From an uncultured Ellagibacter sp. (GTDB lineage: Bacteria; Actinomycetota; Coriobacteriia; Coriobacteriales; Eggerthellaceae): DNA of 64,000 nucleotides. A program made the position numbers and the translations under genes. The stretch spans positions 10,457 through 74,456 of the forward strand of contig NZ_CAKUAL010000001.1 in NCBI RefSeq assembly GCF_934636505.1. The letters are read 5' to 3'. Positions 53,454-63,942 of the stretch are shown piece by piece (position 1 is the first letter of the stretch; each line of letters begins with the position of its first letter). The notes below the pieces were generated by a model. That model was not told where the DNA came from, searched no databases, and saw only the letters and a program-made list of their open reading frames with translations.

Positions 53454-54365
53454 ATGTCGACGGGATTCGCCACCGCGTTCAGCGAAATCACACTCGTGCT
53501 TTTCACGACGCTTGCACCCTCGGGTGCGGTGGCATACGCGCTTATGTCGCTCCCTATCATTCGCGGAAGGCTCTCCGACGACGCCCATCGCCGCATCGAC
53601 AAGGCGCTTTGCATCCCGCTCATCGTATCGCTGGTGGGGCTTGTCGCATCGGCCACGCATTTGGGGAACCCGGCAAACGCGCTCTACGTGTTCATGGGGG
53701 TGGGGAGAAGCCCGCTTTCCAACGAGGTGTTCAGCGCCGTCATCTTCCTTGCGTTTTCGGGCGTGTACTGGCTCTACTCGTTCGCCGTGAAGCCCCGCCA
53801 GCTGCTCCAGCGCCTGCTCGCCGTTGGGGCGTGTGCGAGTGGCATCGCGTGCGTCACGGCAATCGCCTTTGCGTACTCCGCGAGCACCATCGTCACGTGG
53901 GACACGCCGTTTTCCCCGTTGAGCCTGTGGGCGAACGCGCTGCTCGGCGGGCCGGTCCTCGCCATCGTGGGCTTACGGGCTGCGCGGTGGAAATCGCGGG
54001 GGAACCGCTTTGGGCGGCTCATGCTTGTGCTTGCGGTCGTTGCGCTGGCGGCATGCCTTGTCGTGTATGCCCTTCAGGGGGCGATTGTTTTGCCGGCCGA
54101 GAACGCCGTCGCGTCCGCTGGCGATTTGGTGCCGCATTACGCGCTGCTCGTCTGCGTCTTCGCCGTTTTCGCTGCGGCGGGAATCGCTGTCGACGCGTTG
54201 TCGCTGTTCAGGCCCTCTGTGTCGCAGGAAGGGAAGGCGTCTCCCGACGAGATGACCATCTCGGTTTCGCGCGCCTCGGTTGCGGCGCTGCTCGTGCTCG
54301 CGGGCATCTTCGTGATGCGTTTCTCCTTCTACATGATGCATATGACAGTTGGCATCAGCTTCTAG
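53454..54365 (+). CDS. second DmsC-like membrane anchor
   Basis: A 303-residue protein, eight helices, homologous to the first DmsC: EITLVLFTTLAPSGAVAYAL, THLGNPANALYVFMGVGRSPLSNE (family pattern H-L-x-x-P-x-N-A) and the end MRFSFYMMHMTVGISF. The two paralogs are clearly diverged. It starts nine bases after the chaperone gene, so it is in the operon. A second anchor may serve another DmsAB pair or form a mixed complex. A terminator-like structure follows. Confidence 0.88.
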   Translation: MSTGFATAFSEITLVLFTTLAPSGAVAYALMSLPIIRGRLSDDAHRRIDKALCIPLIVSLVGLVASATHLGNPANALYVFMGVGRSPLSNEVFSAVIFLAFSGVYWLYSFAVKPRQLLQRLLAVGACASGIACVTAIAFAYSASTIVTWDTPFSPLSLWANALLGGPVLAIVGLRAARWKSRGNRFGRLMLVLAVVALAACLVVYALQGAIVLPAENAVASAGDLVPHYALLVCVFAVFAAAGIAVDALSLFRPSVSQEGKASPDEMTISVSRASVAALLVLAGIFVMRFSFYMMHMTVGISF

Positions 54366-54390
54366 CGCGCTCGCAGCTGCGGGCCCGCAG

Positions 54391-54450
54391 GCGCCAGACC
54401 CCTCGCCCATGCGATCCCAAGCCGCTCGCGGCTGCTGGCGCCGGGGTTTT
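54391..54450 (+). terminator. terminator-like structure at the end of the dms operon
   Basis: GGCGCCAGACCCC near 54391 pairs in part with CTGGCGCC and GGGGTTTT near 54437-54450; long, branched and ending in a T-run. Exact limits are uncertain. Confidence 0.45.
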
Positions 54451-54603
54451 CACCCACTACCACCGCCAACTGCTCATTTCCCGCTTTCGGCGGCCAGCGC
54501 GTCTTAACAGGCGCCACTTTAGCCGCCTACAGTATTTTCCCCGCGCATTGTGCCGCCGCCGCGTTATCCTGTGCGATAAACCTACCAATAGAAAGGGGAT
54601 TCC

Positions 54604-55518
54604 ATGTACAAAGTGCACTGCTTGAACAACATCTCGCAAAAAGGGCTGGCGCTCCTGTCGTCCGACTATGAGCTGACCGACGACGTGTCGGAGGCCGACG
54701 TCATCCTCGTGCGCAGTGCGAACATGCACGAGATGGAATTCTCCGACAACTTGAAGGCGGTCGCGCGCGCGGGCGCGGGCGTGAACAACATCCCGCTCGA
54801 CGCGCTTGCCGAGCGCGGGATTCCCGTGTTCAATACGCCAGGCGCGAACGCGAACGCGGTGAAGGAGCTCGTGCTGTGTGCCCTGTTCCTGGCTGCGCGC
54901 GATGTCGTGGGAGGCGCCGCGTGGTGCCGCCACAACGCGGACGACGAGAACATCGCGAAGAGCGCCGAAAAGGCGAAGAAGCAGTTCGCCGGCACCGAAA
55001 TCATGGGGAAGACGCTCGGGGTGATCGGCCTTGGCGCCATCGGGCGCCTTGTCATCCCTGCAGTTGAGGCGCTGGGAATGAAGACGGTCGGCTACGATCC
55101 GTTCCTCGATGCCGAGCGCGCAGCTGCCATCTCCCCGAACCTCCGCTTCACCGACGACCTGCTCGACCTGTGTGCGAGCTGCGACTACATCACGATCCAT
55201 GTCCCGGCAACGCCGAAGACGAAGGGCATGATCGGTGCGGACGAAATTGCGGCCATGAAGGAGGGCGCGGCGTTTCTGAACTTCTCGCGTGACACTCTGA
55301 TCGACAATGATGCTATGCGCGCGGGACTTGCGTCGGGTAAGGTTCGCCGTTACGTGACGGACTTTGCAACGCCCGAGGTCATGACGATGGAGGGCGCGCT
55401 TGTCCTCCCCCATCTGGGCGCATCGACCGCAGAGGCTGAGGAAAACTGCGCGGAAATGGCCGTGCGCGAAGTTATGGATTACCTGGAAACAGGCAAAAAG
55501 GTCCACTGCGTTAACTAG
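54604..55518 (+). CDS. D-2-hydroxyacid dehydrogenase (3-phosphoglycerate dehydrogenase-like)
   Basis: A 304-residue NAD-dependent enzyme. Substrate-binding RAGAGVNNIP (R ~56), Rossmann GVIGLGAIGRLV (~140-151), YDPF, the HVPATPKTKGMIG stretch, and the catalytic-His segment LPHLGASTAEAEEN (~262). The central acid is in the FATPEVM area. It lacks any ACT domain, so it is the short type. It could make phosphohydroxypyruvate for serine or act on another hydroxyacid. A CAGCGGC / GCCGCTG hairpin follows at 55528-55553. Confidence 0.85.
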   Translation: MYKVHCLNNISQKGLALLSSDYELTDDVSEADVILVRSANMHEMEFSDNLKAVARAGAGVNNIPLDALAERGIPVFNTPGANANAVKELVLCALFLAARDVVGGAAWCRHNADDENIAKSAEKAKKQFAGTEIMGKTLGVIGLGAIGRLVIPAVEALGMKTVGYDPFLDAERAAAISPNLRFTDDLLDLCASCDYITIHVPATPKTKGMIGADEIAAMKEGAAFLNFSRDTLIDNDAMRAGLASGKVRRYVTDFATPEVMTMEGALVLPHLGASTAEAEENCAEMAVREVMDYLETGKKVHCVN

Positions 55519-55670
55519 TTTTTACGTCAGCGGCCTGTGAAAACGAGCCGCTGCCAAGGCCGCGCTCAGCGCCCGCCTTCCCACCTTACGCTCCCCGCGC
55601 GCGTTGCGTGCGCTTTTGCGGGCTGCTCGTGGAAGGCCGGGGTTTGCTGGGCGCGGTTCTTTTTTGGGCC

Positions 55671-58600
55671 CTATCTTTCCCTCTTCGTTCGCTGAGCGGC
55701 CTCTACGGCGAGACGAATGCGATTTTCCCTGTTCAACGCTGATGATTCGGAATCGTAATCGATGACGGTGATCGGCATATCGGGATAGCGGCGCGCGAAT
55801 TCGTGGGCGAAGCCACGGGCGTGCACATGCGCTTTCATGCAGCCGAAGCTCTGCAGGTAGATCACGCAATCGACCCCTTTGCGCGAGAACTCGTCCAGCT
55901 GGTCGAGATAGCGGACGTCCTCGCAGAAGAGCTTGTCGGGGTCGGGCATCGCAACGTTGCACCCCAGTCGTTCCAACAACTTCAAGATGGAATCGTTCAT
56001 GAGTGCGTCGAAACAGAGAAGCGGATTGCCGACAATACCGACGAGAACGCGCCCGATGCCTTCCTCCTTGGGCGTGGCGGGTTTTTCGATGGGTCGCGGC
56101 CAGCGTTCTTCTTCTATGATATCCGGGCAGCTGCCGTTGAGCCGCCAAATCGTATGGGCGAGTCCATCGAGTAGGCAGCGGTTGCAGACTAAGGGAATAT
56201 GCAACGCTCTAACCTGGGGATTTTTTTCAACTATTTGCAAGGAACGTGCGATGAGAGCTGCTGCGGTAAAGCAGACGTCGCCCGGCACCTGGCGTTGCGC
56301 CACCTGTGCATCAACGGCGGATATCCCCTCGCTCATGACGTTCGGAATACGCTCGAACTCGCGGCCCGAAGCTTCGGCGACCCCTGCGTTGCCAGTGGCG
56401 TTTTTGCTCGCAGCGCGCTCCTTCTCGACATGCGATACCGTGGCCAGGGTGCTTGCGCCTGAACGGCCAATCGTGTGTTCGCGCTCTTTCAAGCTCGCAG
56501 CGAGCAATCCTTGTCCGCTTTTCCCGCGGCGGCTCATCGACTCAATCCCCTCGGCCAGCGTGCGAAGGCGGATATTGAGGTGAGCCTTGTCCGAAAGGTC
56601 GTCGATTTTCAGCGCAGTGAAGGGCTTTCCTGCCGCTTCGAGGATGTCGCGCGCGTCTTCAAGGCTCAGCGCGTCGTAGCCGCAGCCGAACGATTGCAGG
56701 CACACAAGGTCGACCTGCGCATTCTCGGCGGCGAATCGAGCGAGGCGCGCAAGGTGCTTGCCCGGTTTCCATGGCGGGCAATTCGGGTCGTGCGGTCGAC
56801 GCGTCGCCCACGCATCCGAGCTTGTGGGGCACAGGATGGCGAATCCCAACTTCGTAAGCATCGTATCGATTCCCCTCATAAGACGAGGGTCGGTGTGATA
56901 GGGGCGCCCGGCAACCACGATGGCGTGCCGCTGTGCATCCTTGGCAAGCCAGTCGATTACCTTTTCATTTGCTCGGGCGACTGTATCGAAGAATTCCCTT
57001 TGCGATGCAAGCGCCTTTTTGAGGGCGTGGTCGAACTCTTCTCGCGAAAGCGGCGCGCCGTCAGGGCAGAAGCTTCCTACCTCGGAAAAGAGCGTCGACA
57101 GGTCATCCTCGTCCTTTACAATGCGCGCCACTTTGAACGATGAAAGGTGGGGTCGTGAAAGCCGCACCTCTCCTTGCTCAAACGCGGGTACGGCATCTGC
57201 GAGCGCATCGGCGTATTCGCACGACACCGCGCAGCGTCCGATGCGGTTGAAATGAGGCATGAAAATAACGTCCGCACCTGCGTTCATCAGGTCGAATGCC
57301 CTCATATGCGCAATCTTTGCGGGAAAACATGCACCTTCGGCGGGGACGGTTGCGAGCGCCGCCTGTTCGAGTGAGGCGCCGCGAGCATCGTCGGGCATGA
57401 TGACGCTGAAACCAAGCTCTGCGAACAGCGCCCGCCAAAACGGCGTATATTCGTAGGTTTCGAAGCAGTTCATGATGCCGATCGAGCGCGTCCCGCGGGC
57501 GCCGCCTTGCACTACGCTCTCAACCGACTGCAGCAGATGCTGCTCGACGGCGATCGCGTTCGGGGCCTGGTGGGGGCGGGGGGTCGGCTTGCGACCCTCA
57601 ATCGCGGCCGCTTCCGCGGCGCGGGTTTTGGGCTCCTCGTTGCGCGAAAACTCGAAGTCATTCGCGCTGCTGCACTTGTTTCCGCTGATGAAACGCCTGC
57701 CATTCCCGAAATCGGCAATGGCGAGAAGGCACGCGTTCGAACACCCTGGGCATCGGGACGAGAAACGCTCGACGGACAGCGACTCAAGCTCGCGCGCGGA
57801 AATCATCGTGCTTCGCGGCGCTGCGTCCAAGTTGCCGTCGGCTTTCCCCATCGCATCATGGGCTCGCTCGCGCGCGATCAGCGCCGCGCCGATCGTTCCC
57901 ATAAGATGGGCGGACTCGGGGCGGATGGCCTCCACACCGCAAACCTTCTCGAATGCGCGCAGCGCGGCGTCGGACTTGAAGGTGCCGCCCTGCACGACAA
58001 TCTTGGAACCCAGCGTATCAATCCTTTCGGCGCCGATGATGCGGAACAGGGCGTTCTTCACTACCGAATACGCGATACCCGCTGCCAAATCGTTGACGCT
58101 CGCGCCGATCTTCTGGGCGTGCTTGACGCGGGATGACATGAACACCGTGCACTTCGTCCCCAGGTCAACAGGGTGCTCCGAGGTAAGTGCGGCATCGTTG
58201 AACGCATGGGGGCTCAAACGCAGCGAGTGCGCGGTGCCCTCGATGAACGACCCGCAGCCGCTTGAGCATGCTTCGTTGAGGATGGCGTTCGACACCATGC
58301 CGTTCTTGATCCAGAGAGCCTTCATGTCCTGTCCGCCGATGTCGAGCACGAACGTCGCGTCGGGCACGAGCTCCATTGCCGCGCGGGCGTGCGCCGTCGT
58401 CTCCACGATGCCTGAATCAATACCGAGCGCCGCACGCAGCAGGTCCTCACCATATCCCGTCGCCGTGGCATGTGCAACCCAGGCGGTCGTTTCGTCCGTG
58501 CCGTAGACGTGGGGGGCGATCTGTCGAAATCGAGCAGCTCTTCGGTCGCGGTGGCGAGTGCGTCGCCCTGCACCGGCGTATAGCAGGAATAAACAAGGTT

Positions 58601-59641
58601 ACCCGCATCATCGATAACGGCCGTCTTCACCGTGGTCGATCCCGCGTCTATCCCTAAGTAAAGCGGACCCTTGCAATCGAAGAGCCTCTTTCGGGGGAAA
58701 TCAACCCGTGCATGGCGCTCCTTGAACGTCTCACGTTCTTCGTCGGTTGCGAACAGGGGTTCAAGCCGCATTAAGTCGTCTTCCGGCGCATCCGCTTGTC
58801 GTATGCACTTCTCGAGTTGCCCAAGCGATGTAGGCTTGCTCTCTGGCAGCTCCCCTGCATACAGTGCGGCGCCGTGGGCGGTGAAGATGTGGGCCCAGCG
58901 TGGCCGAATGCCCTCTCCGCGTTTCAGCCCAAGGCCAATCTGAAAGCGTCTGACCAGGTCAGGAATGAATTGTAATGGCCCTCCGAGGAAGATGACCTTC
59001 CCTTCAATGGGCCGTCCGCATGCGAGCCCGGTAATCGTTTGCCGCACGACGGCCTCAAGGGCGCTCGCCGCAATGTCGCTCTTCTTTGCGCCAGCGTTCA
59101 GAAGCGGTCGTACGTCGGTTTGCGCGAACACGGCGCATCGCGACGCAATCGGGTAGATGCGCGACGCCCCGCCTGCAAGCCGGCTCATGTCGCTCGAACG
59201 CACGCCGAGCATGAAGGCAATCGAGTCGATGAACCCGCCTGTCCCGCCGGCGCAGGTCGCGTTCATCCGCTGTTCGGGGTTGCCCGAGAGGTAAATCACC
59301 TTCGCGTCCTCGCCGCCAAGCTCGATGACGGCGTCGGCGTCGGGGTAGAGTTCTCGCACGGCGCGCTCGGTTGCTAGAACTTCCTGCACAAACGGGAGCT
59401 TAAGCATCTCGGCGAGCGCGATGCCCGCCGAGCCGGTGACGGTTGCCTTGCCGGGAAGATCGCCATAACGCCAGGTCAGGTTGTGCAGAATATCGACAAG
59501 CGTCTCGCGAATGTTTGAAAGATGGCGGCGGTAAATCGAGTTCACCACGGTGCCGTCTTCGTCGACGATCACGACTTTCACGGTCTTCGACCCCGCGTCG
59601 ATTCCGAAGCGATAGGTTTTAGCGGAATCCTCTGCCGTCAT
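55671..59641 (-). pseudogene. acyl-CoA dehydratase activase (BcrAD/BadFG plus HgdB-like fusion), frameshifted
   Basis: Two overlapping minus-strand frames (59641-58322 and 58406-55671) make one ~1323-residue protein if one base is restored. The first part holds a BcrAD/BadFG ATPase (FGIDAGSKTVK, GGEDAKVIYL, CAGGTGGFID) and starts a second (LGIDAGSTTVKTAV). The second part continues it (DIGGQDMKALWI, EACSSGCGSFIEG), followed by DUF2229 and a 2-hydroxyacyl-CoA dehydratase-like region with YLQSFGCMKAHVHARG. The frame changes at the G6 tract 58511-58516 (C6 on the coding strand): with seven C it would read PPHVYGTDETT. All family motifs on both sides are intact, so a recent indel, slippage-based switching or a sequencing error are all possible. 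Family members activate radical dehydratases by ATP-driven electron transfer. Confidence 0.85.
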
Positions 59642-59663
59642 CTTTCGAGCGCCAACTTACGCG

Positions 59664-61340
59664 CTAGCGGCGCGGAGGATTGTTCTCCGAGTCGTATGCC
59701 TCGCGTTTGGCGGCCTCGACCATGCTGAGAAGTTCCTGCTGCGTATGGATATCGAGCTTGCGATAGATATGGTTGATATGCGTCTTCGCCGTGCTCTTAG
59801 AGATGCAAAGCTGGTCTTGAATGAACGCCGCGTTATGGCCCTTCGCAAGAAGGAACATAACCTCGGTCTCGCGCCGCGAGAGAAGGTAGCGGTCGGCAAT
59901 TGCCTCGCATTGGGCATGGAAGCGGCCCTTCGCGCGGCGACCCTCCTCGGCATCCTGCGGTGTCTCCTGAGGTTCTTCGGATTCGGGAGCGGGCGCCTTC
60001 TCTGCAGTGGCGTCTCTCTCGTCCAGCGCGGCGATGTGCTTTTTCAGGGCCTCCGTTCCCTGATCAACGTTTACTCCTTCAGTTGGGGCGGCGACAATCG
60101 CCTTCACTTCGCGCTGGCGGGGCGACAGCACATATCCGAGGATGAGCGCAAACAGAACGAGTAGAGCCCCAGAGCCGTAATCGGCTCCCGTGATCATGGA
60201 GCTGGCGTCGCTGATCGGTGTCATGGCGAAAAGGGTCCCGAAAAGAGAGGCAAGCGCAAGCGTGCCTCGTCCCGTGCCGAACACGAAAATGGGCGAAAGG
60301 CGGAACTCCTGCGCCAGATCGGCGAAGAATATCCACATGAGCGCTTCAAAACACATGTATCCCACGATGAGCGCGAGGCACGCGAGAAGCGAGCTCGGTG
60401 AATCGAGGAACGGCAGGGAAATCGCTGCGAGGGCGATGAACGGCAAAAGCGTTCGGAAGATGAGGTCCCAATGCCCCTCGTTCTTCGAAATGAAAATCGT
60501 TGCGATGGTGATGAACATGCCCAAACAGGCTGCGGCGCCCATGACGAGGAGCATCGTTAAGTCGGCGGCAGGGAGCACGATGTTGCTCGCAACGGTGCGC
60601 AGGACGCCGAGCGCGAAACCGAAGATCGCTGTCGGGATAAGCATGCGGACAAGGAACTGCGCGGGCTTGACCGTCAACGGATGGAAAATCGGAATCTCGC
60701 GACGACGATAGTAGGGAATCGGCGTCAGACGCCAGAGGATGAAGACTTCGGCAATGGGGAAGATGCCGGTGATGACGCCCGAGCAGAAGGGCGGCACCAA
60801 GTGAGTGAGAACCATGTAGAGGCCGATGCCGATGGCGACTGAAACCGCCGTGTTCAGGATGATAGTGCTGAACTCATAGCGTGCGAACGCCGTGCCCCAC
60901 AGCACGACCATAAGACTCGATCCGATGCCCGTTGCCAAGCCGGCGAAGAGCAGGGCGAGGGTGCCGAGGGGCCCGCCGACAGGAACGAGGAACGAGGCGT
61001 AGGTGCCCAAACAGATGAGCGATGCGGAAAGCCCGAGCGCTCGCTTCGACACGTAGAAGCGCAAGAACATCTGATTGGTAACGCCAAGGGCAAGAAGTGC
61101 GATGCCGAAGAAAATCATCGAGATTACGAGAACGATGAGCGAGCAGGAATATGCTCCGTCGAAAAGCATGGTGAAGGGTTTGTCGGTCCCAAAGAACACG
61201 CCAGCGCTGAACATGGCAGAGTAAATCCATGCTTGATGGAAGCCGTACCCGAGTGAAAGCGTATTAAGTTCACCTGAGGCGTCAGAGCCGTTTTCCTTGC
61301 CTGCGACCGTGATAGTGACATGCGGAAAAGTCGAAGCCAT
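59664..61340 (-). CDS. LuxR-type regulator with N-terminal polytopic membrane domain (second)
   Basis: A 558-residue protein with about twelve helices (~30-415). A charged linker (EKAPAPESEEPQETPQDAEE) and a LuxR helix-turn-helix with LSRRETEVMFLLAKGHNAA and KSTAKTHINHIYRKLDIHTQQ follow. AGGGGAA precedes the ATG. It precedes the activase gene by 22 bases on the same strand and is divergent from an MFS transporter, so it probably controls both. Only distantly similar in the membrane part to the 46.7-kb copy; the C-terminal domains are closer. Confidence 0.9.
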   Translation of the reverse strand: MASTFPHVTITVAGKENGSDASGELNTLSLGYGFHQAWIYSAMFSAGVFFGTDKPFTMLFDGAYSCSLIVLVISMIFFGIALLALGVTNQMFLRFYVSKRALGLSASLICLGTYASFLVPVGGPLGTLALLFAGLATGIGSSLMVVLWGTAFARYEFSTIILNTAVSVAIGIGLYMVLTHLVPPFCSGVITGIFPIAEVFILWRLTPIPYYRRREIPIFHPLTVKPAQFLVRMLIPTAIFGFALGVLRTVASNIVLPAADLTMLLVMGAAACLGMFITIATIFISKNEGHWDLIFRTLLPFIALAAISLPFLDSPSSLLACLALIVGYMCFEALMWIFFADLAQEFRLSPIFVFGTGRGTLALASLFGTLFAMTPISDASSMITGADYGSGALLVLFALILGYVLSPRQREVKAIVAAPTEGVNVDQGTEALKKHIAALDERDATAEKAPAPESEEPQETPQDAEEGRRAKGRFHAQCEAIADRYLLSRRETEVMFLLAKGHNAAFIQDQLCISKSTAKTHINHIYRKLDIHTQQELLSMVEAAKREAYDSENNPPRR

Positions 61341-61438
61341 AAGTTGTTCCCCTAAATAATGCGTTTGCGAGCTTCGTGATTATCTTCTTTTGCGCGGTAA
61401 TTCTCAACCTAAACGTTCGATACTGCATACGCAACTAT

Positions 61439-61462
61439 ATTACCCTACTGAAGCTAGGTAAT
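61439..61462. promoter_or_regulatory. palindrome upstream of the second LuxR gene
   Basis: ATTACC (61439-61444) and GGTAAT (61457-61462) with a 12-base spacer, ~100 bases before the LuxR start. Candidate operator in the AT-rich 666-base gap 61341-62006. Confidence 0.35.
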
Positions 61463-61603
61463 GCTATCGAATGCGCGCAATCTTTGCTCAATTTCGTGCG
61501 CAGAATGCAACAAAAACAACACAGTGCCCATTTTTGGGAAGGGACAGGCAATTGAGATTTGATGAGGGCAAAAGTGGACAGATTTACGCGTGGATGTCGA
61601 AAT

Positions 61604-61622
61604 ATCAACCCGTGAGGTTGAT
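61604..61622. promoter_or_regulatory. palindromic operator candidate in the MFS/LuxR intergenic region
   Basis: ATCAACC (61604-61610), CGTGA, GGTTGAT (61616-61622): a perfect 7-5-7 palindrome about midway between the two divergent genes. The rest of this 666-base gap has short open frames (e.g. 61651-61851) but no protein I would defend. Confidence 0.45.
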
Positions 61623-62006
61623 ACGATATGAGCAAAAATAACCTCATGGTTTGACGCTCATACCGTTTGCCTTACGTAAAGTACCGCTTGTCTGTTCGCC
61701 GGCGTTTTTATACCGCTGGCCGCAGGGGATAGATTGGCAATTTGAAAGAGAAGTCAGAAAGGGGGATGTGGCACATACGGTTTCTCGCAATGGATGCGAG
61801 AGGGCGCCGAAGCTTCTGCAATGGCCGGTATTGAAGAGTCACTACCCGTAGTTGCGGAATCTGAATTCTGGGGCGTGTCCTTCGCACCATGTTCTTGCCG
61901 TTAGTGCAAATGGGGAGTAATTGCATGGCGGTCCGCCTAAGGGATATAGGCAAAGCCGCTCCGCTTGAGTCGGGATACTCAAGCTTCTCACTTAAAGGAG
62001 GGACTA

Positions 62007-63686
62007 ATGAACGGTAAGGAATTCACCGTTTCAGAGGTTGTAGACCATTTGGGAGTTAACGGCCACACGTGGCTTATGTTCTTCCTCATGATCTTCGCTA
62101 TGATTTTCGATGGTTACGACTTCATGGTCGTTAACACCACCAACCTGTTCGTTGCACATACGTTCTGGCCCGACAACCCGAACCCGGGTGCTCTCATGGG
62201 CTCGCTCACCACGTGGGGCCTGCTCGGCATGGTTCTCGGCGGCGCAGTCGGCGGCATCCTGTCCGACAAGATCGGCCGTAAGAAGATGCTGACCATCGCT
62301 GTTATCTTCTATGGTCTGTTCACCTTGCCCCAGGCTTTCGCGAACGACCTCGTGTTCTTCGCAGCATTCCGTCTGATCGCCGGCTTCGGCGTCGGCTCCT
62401 GCATCCCCATCGTCACCACCGTGTTCTCTGAGACGATTCCGTCCAAGCAGCGCGGCGTCTTCGTGACGATCGGTATGGCGGGCATGGTTGCTGGCTGGGT
62501 TCTCGCTGGTGTTGTCGGCAACCCGATCTGCAACACCGCAAGCCCGATTCTCGGCGGCTTCACCAACGAGGTCACCTACCTCAACGCTGATGGTTCCTCT
62601 GCCACCATGTACGCCAACTGGCGCCTCTGCTACCTGATCGGCGCTCTGCCCATCATCTACGGAATCGTGCTTCACTTCTTCATGCATGAGACCCCGCACT
62701 GGTTCGCCAATGCCGGTCGCATGGAAGAGGCTTGCAAGGCTCTCAACCATCTGCAGCGCTCCGCTGGCCAGGAAGAGACCCACTTCGACCCGAAGCTCCT
62801 CGTCGTTCCGCCGAAGCCTGCCAAGACCTCCCCGAACATCCTGTTCTCCAAGAAGTTCATCGTCCCGACCGCCGCTATCTGGACCGCTTACTTCGTTGGC
62901 CAGTTCTGCGTGTACGGCATGAACGCATGGCTGCCCACCTGGTTCAAGGGCATTGGCTACACCCCGACTGAGGCTGTTGCTCTCCAGACCTGGAACAACG
63001 TTGCTGCTATCGCCTCCAACTGCTGCGTCGGCTTCGTCGCTGACCGCATCGGCCGTAAGCGCAACCTGGCGTTCTCCTGGATTTTCTGCATCGTCGCGAT
63101 CGTAATCTGCTCCGTGTTCGTTGTTCCCAACAACTTCGGTCTGTCGATCGCCCTCATGCTCCTCTTCGGCTTCGCTCTGAACTACGCCATCACCGCTGTT
63201 CAGCCGCTGATGCCTGAGTCCTACCCGACCGCAATCCGCAACACTGGCGTTTCGTGGTGCCAGGCGTTCGCCCGCTTCGGCGGCTCCGCCTCCTCGATCG
63301 TCCTCGGCGGCATCGCTGGCATGGCTATGTTCCAGACCGCAGAAGGTGCCACCAACTGGTCGATGGTCGTTCTCGTCCTCATCGTTCCGTTCGTCCTCGG
63401 CTTCATCTGCTGCCTCCTGTTCGTCAAGGAAACCGGCGGCAAGTCCATGGATGAGCTGGCTGGCGACGGCAAGACCGACGCCTCCGACACCGGCATGACG
63501 AACTTCATCATCATGCTCGTCGTGATCGCGTTCCTGTTCGTCACCTGCATCGTGTGCCCGCTGGCTGTCTCCGGCTGGTCGAAGAACCCAGTCGCTCTGC
63601 CTCTCATGGCCGTCGGCGTTCTGCTTCCGTTCGTCTACTTCTTCATCTTCGCTACTCCGTATCGCAAGGCTTACTTCGAGAAGTAG
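62007..63686 (+). CDS. MFS transporter (aromatic-acid/metabolite:H+ symporter-like)
   Basis: A 559-residue transporter with twelve or more helices. The MFS signature between helices 2 and 3 is GGILSDKIGRKKML (~85-98), and its repeat in the second half is GFVADRIGRKRN (~345-356). The first helix carries DGYDFMVVNTT, reminiscent of AAHS-type carriers (D-G-Y/F-D). A ~70-residue loop splits the two halves; an extra helical part ends the protein. AAAGGAGGG before ATG 62007 is a very strong ribosome site, and codon use is strongly biased, both pointing to high expression. The substrate is unknown; the neighbour suggests an organic acid. Confidence 0.9.
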   Translation: MNGKEFTVSEVVDHLGVNGHTWLMFFLMIFAMIFDGYDFMVVNTTNLFVAHTFWPDNPNPGALMGSLTTWGLLGMVLGGAVGGILSDKIGRKKMLTIAVIFYGLFTLPQAFANDLVFFAAFRLIAGFGVGSCIPIVTTVFSETIPSKQRGVFVTIGMAGMVAGWVLAGVVGNPICNTASPILGGFTNEVTYLNADGSSATMYANWRLCYLIGALPIIYGIVLHFFMHETPHWFANAGRMEEACKALNHLQRSAGQEETHFDPKLLVVPPKPAKTSPNILFSKKFIVPTAAIWTAYFVGQFCVYGMNAWLPTWFKGIGYTPTEAVALQTWNNVAAIASNCCVGFVADRIGRKRNLAFSWIFCIVAIVICSVFVVPNNFGLSIALMLLFGFALNYAITAVQPLMPESYPTAIRNTGVSWCQAFARFGGSASSIVLGGIAGMAMFQTAEGATNWSMVVLVLIVPFVLGFICCLLFVKETGGKSMDELAGDGKTDASDTGMTNFIIMLVVIAFLFVTCIVCPLAVSGWSKNPVALPLMAVGVLLPFVYFFIFATPYRKAYFEK

Positions 63687-63722
63687 TGCAAGATCGAAAA
63701 GCTACCCATTCGGTTGCATCGA

Positions 63723-63750
63723 GAACCCCCGCTTTGGCGGGGGTTCTTTT
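63723..63750 (+). terminator. terminator after the MFS gene
   Basis: GAACCCCCGC / GCGGGGGTTC, a perfect 10-bp stem with a TTTG loop, then TTTTAT. Confidence 0.9.
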
Positions 63751-63847
63751 ATGTTACGAGGGAGGGAAGAGCTGCAATATCATCCTTGCCACTATGGTGC
63801 CGCAAGGGTAGTGCGGTCTGACCCCTCTGAATGAGAGGCAAGAAAAA

Positions 63848-63884
63848 AGGCGGCCTCGGAACTGCGAAGTCCGAGACCACCTTG
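63848..63884 (-). terminator. terminator of the gene at the right edge
   Basis: AAGGCGGCCTCGGA and TCCGAGACCACCTT pair with two G-U wobbles on the minus strand and are followed there by TTTTTTCTT. It ends the minus-strand gene entering from the right. Confidence 0.75.
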
Positions 63885-63942
63885 GGTTTCTTTAGCGGCG
63901 CGTTACTAAAGGCCGTTTGCCGGGCTAAATGCTATGGGCGAG

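Noticed and set aside
61651..61851. 66-residue frame in the LuxR/MFS gap
   Set aside because: No ribosome site, no recognisable composition; lies in a regulatory AT-rich region.
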